From a candidate division WS6 bacterium GW2011_GWC2_36_7 (lineage in GTDB: Bacteria; Patescibacteriota; Dojkabacteria; SC72), in the NCBI GenBank assembly GCA_000991805.1, contig LBSF01000015.1, forward strand, positions 1-18,454: a stretch of 18,454 bases of DNA, given 5' to 3'. Numbering within the stretch: position 1 is the first letter of the stretch; each line of letters starts with the position of its first letter. This document shows positions 13,730-18,454 of this stretch, in pieces. The position numbers were made by a program, and so were the translations under genes. The notes beneath the pieces are model-generated. The model was not told the DNA's origin. It did not search any database and saw only the letters and a program-made list of their open reading frames with translations.

Positions 13730-15514
13730 TTACTCTTTTGACACTCTCATTACTTCTTCAAGTGTGGTTATTCCCTCGAGTGCCTTGAGGTATCCATCTT
13801 CTGTCATAGTAAGCATTCCTTCCTCTTGTGCGACTTTCTCAATATCTTTGTCCGTCACAGTTTCCATCATCATCCTACTTATCTTATCTGTGATATCTAG
13901 CACTTCGAAAATACCTATTCTTCCTGAGTATCCTGTTCCTCCACATTTGTCGCATCCTTTACCGCGATAGAGGTAAAGAATTGGTTGACCATCTGGTCCC
14001 ATTTCTGGGGCTTTAAAAGCAGAGCTTCTTGGTATGAAATTGAAATCTGCAGAAGTATTTGGGGATGCAGCAACTCTTGTTAAGTATTGTATTACATCAA
14101 ATCCAGGAACACTGCTCATTTCCTCCTTAATATCTTTCACCACCTCTGGTAATGCTGGATACGCTTCCACACAATGTTCACAAATCTTTCTTGGCAATCT
14201 CTGAGCTGCAACCGTTCTAATTGTGGAAGAGAGTAGGTAAGGTTCTATACCCATATCTAAAAGTCTTGGTATGCCTGTATCAGCATTTTTTTTGATGGCC
14301 TGCACGGCAAGTTGTGCTGTTTCTTGGTCTCGGATTTCTCCTACCATTACTACATCTGGGTCTTGTCTCAATACAGATCGAAGCCCTGTTGCAAATGTTA
14401 GACCAGCATCAGGATTAATCTGAACTTGAGTAACTCCTGGGACTCTGATTTCAACAGGGTTTTCCAGAGATATAATGTTTACCTTCGCGTCATTTACTTT
14501 CATCAAAGAACAAGCCAAAGTACGAGTTTTACCACTACCGGTAGGACCAGTGACAAGTACAATACCGTTTGTTACTCCCAAACCATCGAGATACACCTTG
14601 TATGCGTGACCTCTCATTCCAGTAGATTCCAATGTGACATTTGAGGTGTCAGATTCTAGAAGACGCATAACTACCTTCTCACCATATATCGTAGGCATTG
14701 TAGAAACACGAAGATCTATCTTCGCACCATTCACCTTTATTGGAAATCTTCCATCCTGAGGGACACGTTTTTCATCAATTTTAAGATTTGAAAGAATCTT
14801 AACTCTTGACACAAGTGCTGGGTTAAGATTCGAAGGTAAAGCTAATCGCTCTGTCATTACACCATTAATTCTAAACCTTACCCGTGTTTTCTTTTCCATT
14901 GGTTCGATATGGATATCGGAAGCTTGAGATATTGCTGCATATTGAAGAATGGCATTTACAATCCTTGCAATTGGAGCACTTGAAAGATCTGTGCTTGATA
15001 GAATATTGGGGTCTTCATTAATTTCAGTAACTGGCATCTCAACATCTTCTAAAGCCTCTGTTACCTCTGAGCTCATTGTCTCTCCAACTCTTCTATCCAA
15101 AATATAGCCAATACTCTCTGCTGTCGTAATATATACCAGAATTCTTGTTCCTGCAGGATATTTTCTCTGTAAGGCTTGGGTTGCCTGGATATCAAATGGG
15201 TCTTGCATGGCAATCTTTACAGAATCCTGGTTCCTCTCAAAAGGTACTGCTCGATATTTCTGCAAAGCATCAACACTAACCTCAGAGATTATGCTCTCCT
15301 GTATTTCCACATCTTTTAAATTGACATATGGGATTCCAAATATTTCGGACTTAGCTTGTGCTATCTGTTCTTCATTTGCCAAGGTCATCTCACGTATGAT
15401 TGCTTCCTCGCTCTTTTGACTACGACTTCTTTCAACAAGTACTTTCCTTGAATCGTCCTCGTTTATTAATCCCTTTGTTTGGAAGTATTTTAAAAGCGAA
15501 CTTTTAGTTATCAT
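13730..15514 (-). CDS. pilB: PilB extension ATPase lacking the His box
   Basis: 594 residues in GspE/PilB layout. An N-terminal MshEN/T2SSE_N-type region (about 1-145) leads to the core from about 178 (SDIHIEPMEKKTRVRFRING). Walker A is GPTGSGKT (323-330) and Walker B is DPDVVMVGEIRD with Glu393. The zinc tetracysteine is C445/C448 and C521/C524, with an enlarged spacer of about 70 residues. Two defects stand out. The Asp box reads SLENPVE (Asn352, usually Asp). Between AVQA (403-406) and PRLLDMGIEP (from 416) only ten residues remain, where family members have about 21 including GHLVLSTLHTN. So the His box, which senses or contacts nucleotide, is gone. PilB normally drives pilus extension; activity of this version is uncertain. 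It is the first gene of the pilus unit. Confidence 0.94.
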   Translation of the reverse strand: MITKSSLLKYFQTKGLINEDDSRKVLVERSRSQKSEEAIIREMTLANEEQIAQAKSEIFGIPYVNLKDVEIQESIISEVSVDALQKYRAVPFERNQDSVKIAMQDPFDIQATQALQRKYPAGTRILVYITTAESIGYILDRRVGETMSSEVTEALEDVEMPVTEINEDPNILSSTDLSSAPIARIVNAILQYAAISQASDIHIEPMEKKTRVRFRINGVMTERLALPSNLNPALVSRVKILSNLKIDEKRVPQDGRFPIKVNGAKIDLRVSTMPTIYGEKVVMRLLESDTSNVTLESTGMRGHAYKVYLDGLGVTNGIVLVTGPTGSGKTRTLACSLMKVNDAKVNIISLENPVEIRVPGVTQVQINPDAGLTFATGLRSVLRQDPDVVMVGEIRDQETAQLAVQAIKKNADTGIPRLLDMGIEPYLLSSTIRTVAAQRLPRKICEHCVEAYPALPEVVKDIKEEMSSVPGFDVIQYLTRVAASPNTSADFNFIPRSSAFKAPEMGPDGQPILYLYRGKGCDKCGGTGYSGRIGIFEVLDITDKISRMMMETVTDKDIEKVAQEEGMLTMTEDGYLKALEGITTLEEVMRVSKE

Positions 15515-15546
15515 TTGGCGGCAGTTTGTAATCTAATACTTTATTC

Positions 15547-15575
15547 AGTTTATGATAACCAGTATAGAGAGTCAA
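15547..15575 (-). promoter_or_regulatory. Promoter of the pilB-pilT-pilC unit
   Basis: Minus strand: -35 TTGACT (15570-15575, 5/6), 17-nt spacer, -10 TAAACT (15547-15552, 4/6). Start expected near 15540, leader about 26 nt to ATG 15514. The GC-rich palindrome at 15579-15596 abuts the upstream edge of the -35. Confidence 0.6.
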
Positions 15576-15578
15576 CAT

Positions 15579-15596
15579 GCCTGGCTTTAGCCAGGC
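15579..15596. repeat. GC-rich palindrome upstream of the pilB promoter
   Basis: GCCTGGCT-TT-AGCCAGGC is a perfect 8-bp inverted repeat with a 2-nt centre. Its right arm contains one copy of the 11-bp unit repeated at 15740-15770. It has no T-tract on either side, so it is not a standard terminator. It stands out sharply against the AT-rich background. Confidence 0.8.
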
Positions 15597-15686
15597 CTTC
15601 GTTCAGGAAAAGTTCATCACCACATTATCCTTTCCCACCGTTCTTCTCTTTGAATATGTTTTCTTTTCTAAATGTCCAAAACACAA

Positions 15687-15731
15687 AAAGGCCGTACATA
15701 GTTCAAACCTTTGTAATTATGAACAGCCTTT
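15687..15731. repeat. Imperfect 17-bp inverted repeat (hairpin) in the pilB/delta-prime intergenic region
   Basis: Arms 15687-15703 and 15715-15731 with an 11-nt loop. On the plus strand there are 14 Watson-Crick pairs, one G-U and two mismatches. On the minus strand one mismatch becomes G-U and the G-U becomes a mismatch, so neither strand is clearly favoured. It could be a structured RNA, a protein-binding site or a decayed palindromic element. Confidence 0.6.
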
Positions 15732-15739
15732 GAATCAAG

Positions 15740-15770
15740 GCCAGGCCTTAGCCAGGCCTTAGCCAGGCTT
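15740..15770. repeat. 11-bp GC-rich tandem repeat upstream of the delta-prime gene
   Basis: GCCAGGCCTTA occurs at 15740-15750 and 15751-15761, followed by the partial copy GCCAGGCTT at 15762-15770. Ten of eleven bases recur at 15590-15599, and an inverted copy lies at 15579-15588. Bases around 15738-15750 are also palindromic (AAGGCC-A-GGCCTT). Confidence 0.8.
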
Positions 15771-15774
15771 GGTG

Positions 15775-15783
15775 TGATAGAAT
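15775..15783 (+). promoter_or_regulatory. Extended -10 promoter of the delta-prime gene
   Basis: TGATAGAAT is the same 9-mer as at rpsP: an extended -10 (TG, one base, then TAGAAT). It ends 5 nt before the ATG at 15789, so the mRNA should be leaderless or nearly so. There is no usable -35; the GC repeat occupies that position. Confidence 0.45.
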
Positions 15784-15788
15784 AGGCT

Positions 15789-16466
15789 ATGACATACCTC
15801 TTCATTAGTAAAAATACTAAGCAACAGACAGATCATCTTATCCAGTTCGTTTCAACGCTCTTAGAAAAAGATATAACCTCAATACAAGAAACTCCAGATA
15901 TACATATATTGGATAGAAGAGAAGAGAACAGTATTGGTATCGAAGATGTGAAAGACTTTGTAAAAGAAATGATCTTCAAGCCATTTGGTGCTTCCAAACA
16001 AATAGCTATCATATATGAAGCGGAAAAACTCACAACCCAAGCTCAGAATTCCTTCTTGAAAACATTGGAAGAGAGTGGCGATGATACAATATATATACTC
16101 TGTGTAGACAATGAAAAGAATGTTCTACCAACTATATATTCAAGATCAAAGCCAATATATATAAAGCAAGGTGTGTTGGAAGCAGCCACAAAAGTTAAGC
16201 CCCCAATTCTGGATCAAGATTTAGTCGAACAGTTTGGATATGTAGACAGCATTTCAAAAGATAAGGTAGAATGCCTCAAATTACTCACGGATATTGAAGA
16301 GTACTTTAGGGTAGAGCTTGAAAATGAAATTAAAAATGATAATATAAATAGCTCTAAGGCTATTTCAGAGCAATTGAAATATATACAAGAGACTAGGAAT
16401 AAGATAAACAGCAATTGTAATAAAAAGCTTGTCTTAGAAGCCTTATTGTTATTTTTAAATGCTTAA
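15789..16466 (+). CDS. holB: DNA polymerase III delta-prime-like clamp-loader subunit
   Basis: 225 residues. After a short N-terminus (TYLFISKNTKQ) comes the family stretch PDIHILDRREENSIGIEDVKDF (36-57), then QIAIIYEAEKLTTQAQNSFLKTLEES (71-96) and the SRC-like motif LPTIYSRS (113-120). This is the delta-prime AAA+ pattern with a degenerate P-loop: the expected GxxGxGK region reads SKNTKQQT, so it should not bind ATP. The zinc-binding Cys module of longer delta-prime proteins is missing, and SRC reads SRS. Delta-prime is the stator of the loader that places the sliding clamp on DNA. Its C-terminal collar domain is reduced. It lies upstream of gyrB on the same strand. A DnaX-like AAA protein is a less likely alternative. 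Confidence 0.8.
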   Translation: MTYLFISKNTKQQTDHLIQFVSTLLEKDITSIQETPDIHILDRREENSIGIEDVKDFVKEMIFKPFGASKQIAIIYEAEKLTTQAQNSFLKTLEESGDDTIYILCVDNEKNVLPTIYSRSKPIYIKQGVLEAATKVKPPILDQDLVEQFGYVDSISKDKVECLKLLTDIEEYFRVELENEIKNDNINSSKAISEQLKYIQETRNKINSNCNKKLVLEALLLFLNA

Positions 16467-16491
16467 CATTTATCCTCAAAAAGGGTAAAAT
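16463..16491 (+). promoter_or_regulatory. Near-consensus promoter of gyrB
   Basis: -35 TTAACA (16463-16468, 5/6), 17-nt spacer, -10 TAAAAT (16486-16491, 5/6). The -35 overlaps the TAA stop of the delta-prime gene (16464-16466). Start expected near 16498, giving a leader of about 40 nt. Confidence 0.7.
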
Positions 16492-16538
16492 ATAGGGTAT
16501 TTTGACCGGGAAACTAAATTACGGAAACCACACAAATA

Positions 16539-18449
16539 ATGACCAAACAAAGTGATTATGGAGCATCTAACATTCAAGTTTTAAAAGGGTTAGAAGCTGT
16601 TAGAAAAAGGCCTGCTATGTACATTGGTTCTACCGACAAATTTGGTTTACATCATATATTCACCGAAATTTTAGACAACTCTGTAGACGAGGCCTTAGCC
16701 GGATATTGTTCCCATATCTGGGTAACATTTAACAAAGATGGTTCTCTAACAGTTCGAGATAATGGTAGAGGTATACCAGTAGAAATGCATCCTGAAACCA
16801 AGGTATCCACATTAGAAACCGTTATGACCAACCTCCACGCTGGAGGTAAATTTGACGGAGGGGCTTACAAAGTCTCTGGTGGCTTACACGGTGTAGGTAT
16901 GAAATGTACTAATGCTCTCTCTGAATGGATGGTTACAAAAGTCAAAAAAGATGGAGGCCTGTATCAGCAAAGATATGAAAGAGGAATACCTATGGCTCCC
17001 GTTGAGAAAATAGGTGATGCTAAAGAAACAGGAACAGAACATACATTCAAACCAGACAAAGAGATTTTCTCAACTATTGATTTTGATTTCCATACGATTG
17101 TAAAGAGTTGTAGACAACATGCATATTTAACAGCAGGGTTAAGAATAACAATAACGGATGCAAGAGGAGTCAAGGATAAAAACTACGACGTGTACTTTGA
17201 AGATGGAATTAAATCATATGTACAATTCTTAGTAGTAGATGAGAAGCCAATCAGTCCAGATCCCTTCTACATGAATAAGGAAGACGAGAATGTCGTAGTA
17301 GAAGTGGCTATGCAATACACAGATGGTTTAGAAGAAGATGTCAGATGCTATACCAACAACATTATAAATCCAGAAGGCGGTACTCACTTAGTAGGTTTTA
17401 GAACAGCATTAACCAGTGCACTCAATTCATATGCACAAAAGAATGAATTGCTCAAAGGGCTGAATACTGGCTTAAGTGGAGATGATGTAAGAGAAGGTTT
17501 GACCGCTATAATCTCAGTTAAGGTACCAGATCCTCAATTTGAAGGTCAAACAAAAATCAAATTAAATAACCCCGAGGTTAAGAGTATTGTTGGAAAAGTT
17601 GTAAGAGATGAATTGCTTACATATTTGGAAGAGCATCCAACAGAAGCAAAAGCTATCATTGGGAAAGCAGTGCTTTCTAACAAAGCTAAAGCTGCAGCAA
17701 AGGCTGCAAGAGATGCAGTGATTAGAAAGAGTGTTTTAGAATCTACCAGTTTACCAGGCAAATTAGCTGATTGTAGTAGTAAAGATCCTGCAGAAAGTGA
17801 ACTATTCATAGTAGAGGGAGACTCAGCAGGTGGCTCAGCTAAGCAGGGTAGGGATAGACATACTCAAGCTATTCTTCCTTTAAGAGGTAAGATTATGAAT
17901 ACACACAAATATAGAGTTGATAGAGTACTAACCAATGAAGAGTTCAATAATGTAACAACCGCTTTAGGTGTTGGTATTGGAGACAGTTTAGATGTTAAAA
18001 AGTTGAGATATCACAAAATTATCATCATGAGTGACGCAGACGTTGATGGTTTACATATCACTGACTTGGTACTAACTTTGCTATTTAGATTCTTCAGACC
18101 TCTCATTGAACAAGGCTATGTGTATGTCGCACAACCTCCACTACACAAAGTAGAGATTGGAAAGAAGAAATATTACTTACTTAATGATGCAGAAAAAGAT
18201 GCATTTGTTAAAGAAGCTAAGGAAGAAGGAAAGAACCCAATTGCCAATCGATTTAAAGGTTTGGGAGAAATGAATCCCGACCAACTATGGGAAACTACTA
18301 TGAATCCTGCACTTAGAGTATTGAAAAGAGTACATATCGAAGATGCTGAAGATGCAGAGAAGACATTTGAAATGTTAATGGGCAATGAGGTCCCTCCTAG
18401 AAGAAGATTCATACAGACCTATGCTACGAAGGCTAACTTAGATATTTAA
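16539..18449 (+). CDS. gyrB: DNA gyrase subunit B
   Basis: 636 residues, standard GyrB length. The GHKL ATPase has RKRPAMYIGS (22-31), catalytic Glu43 in TEILDNSVDEA, NGRGIPVEMHP and GGLHGVG. The transducer domain has TGLSGDDVREGL and the ATP-contacting QTK. The TOPRIM domain has EGDSAGGSA (Glu426) and SDADVDG with D499, D501 and D503. The tail RFKGLGEMNPDQLWETTM to NLDI is typical. GyrB with GyrA introduces negative supercoils. In place of the common DGSHIRT this protein has DGLHITD, a mild change, so a ParE-like reading is possible, but the C-terminal pattern and overall length favour GyrB. It is transcribed from its own promoter; gyrA is not visible before the window ends 5 nt later. Confidence 0.95.
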   Translation: MTKQSDYGASNIQVLKGLEAVRKRPAMYIGSTDKFGLHHIFTEILDNSVDEALAGYCSHIWVTFNKDGSLTVRDNGRGIPVEMHPETKVSTLETVMTNLHAGGKFDGGAYKVSGGLHGVGMKCTNALSEWMVTKVKKDGGLYQQRYERGIPMAPVEKIGDAKETGTEHTFKPDKEIFSTIDFDFHTIVKSCRQHAYLTAGLRITITDARGVKDKNYDVYFEDGIKSYVQFLVVDEKPISPDPFYMNKEDENVVVEVAMQYTDGLEEDVRCYTNNIINPEGGTHLVGFRTALTSALNSYAQKNELLKGLNTGLSGDDVREGLTAIISVKVPDPQFEGQTKIKLNNPEVKSIVGKVVRDELLTYLEEHPTEAKAIIGKAVLSNKAKAAAKAARDAVIRKSVLESTSLPGKLADCSSKDPAESELFIVEGDSAGGSAKQGRDRHTQAILPLRGKIMNTHKYRVDRVLTNEEFNNVTTALGVGIGDSLDVKKLRYHKIIIMSDADVDGLHITDLVLTLLFRFFRPLIEQGYVYVAQPPLHKVEIGKKKYYLLNDAEKDAFVKEAKEEGKNPIANRFKGLGEMNPDQLWETTMNPALRVLKRVHIEDAEDAEKTFEMLMGNEVPPRRRFIQTYATKANLDI

Positions 18450-18454
18450 ACAAC

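Noticed and set aside
15579..15596. Intrinsic terminator
   Set aside because: The stem is good, but there is no T-tract on either strand and no gene ends next to it.
15515..15762. Two small plus-strand open frames (15515-15733 and 15577-15762) in the intergenic region
   Set aside because: Both run through the palindrome, hairpin and (in the second) the GC repeats, their predicted proteins are compositionally odd, and the first starts within the pilB promoter region. They look like chance open frames.
15740..15770. CRISPR-like array
   Set aside because: The 11-bp units are directly adjacent with no spacers, and there are only about three. This is a short tandem repeat.
16539..18449. ParE instead of GyrB
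   Set aside because: DGLHITD differs from the usual GyrB DGSHIRT, but the overall length, TOPRIM pattern and C-terminal NLDI tail fit GyrB better.
1..18454. tRNA, rRNA or transposase genes
   Set aside because: No cloverleaf-like sequence, rRNA segment, transposase motif or terminal inverted repeats with target duplications were seen.
1..18454. Alternative genetic code (UGA read as Gly or Trp), as in some Patescibacteria
   Set aside because: Conserved proteins end at the expected places, some on TGA, and Trp is encoded by TGG, with no in-frame TGA in conserved genes.

Overview
The window is an AT-rich bacterial chromosome segment. It is densely packed, uses the standard code (TGG for Trp, TAA/TAG/TGA as stops) and has very short intergenic gaps. 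It looks like a member of the Candidate Phyla Radiation (Patescibacteria). The reasons are small single-copy housekeeping proteins, a short delta-prime-like clamp-loader protein, and a complete type IV pilus (T4P) locus that has PilM/N/O but no secretin PilQ or PilP, which fits a cell without a classical outer membrane. Phylum-level placement (for example Dojkabacteria or Microgenomates) is only a guess.

Layout. (1) 1-3919, plus strand: the 3' part of a double-AAA Clp/Hsp100-type ATPase with degenerate pore loops, then a translation/RNA cluster: rpmF (L32, too short for most ORF filters), nusB, rnc, rpsP and a KhpA-type KH protein. (2) 3916-15514, minus strand, read right to left: pilB, pilT, pilC, a probable major pilin, a strong intrinsic terminator, a prepilin peptidase split over two reading frames, four further prepilin-like proteins, an orphan receiver-domain response regulator, then pilM, pilN and pilO. 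(3) 15515-15788: a 274-bp divergent intergenic region with the pilB and delta-prime promoters, a GC-rich 11-bp tandem repeat, a compact palindrome and a longer imperfect hairpin. (4) 15789-18449, plus strand: a delta-prime-like clamp-loader gene and gyrB with its own near-consensus promoter.

How it works together. PilB (extension ATPase), PilT (retraction ATPase) and PilC (platform) drive pilin polymerisation. PilM/N/O form the inner-membrane alignment complex. The peptidase matures the prepilins, and the receiver protein is a plausible control input. The major pilin gene has a perfect -35 box upstream and a terminator downstream, so it can be expressed separately from both its neighbours.

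Most unusual points. PilB lacks the His box (about 11 residues removed in frame beside an A8 run) and has Asn in place of Asp in its Asp box, while the neighbouring PilT is canonical. The only prepilin peptidase here is split by a frame change, with all catalytic motifs kept across the two pieces. Three of five prepilins carry Ala instead of Gly before the cleavage site. The Clp-like ATPase has lost the aromatic pore residues in both AAA rings and the D1 arginine fingers. Several genes have a -10 box 5-7 nt before the ATG, predicting leaderless mRNAs. All promoter, motif and family calls were made by eye, without database searches.
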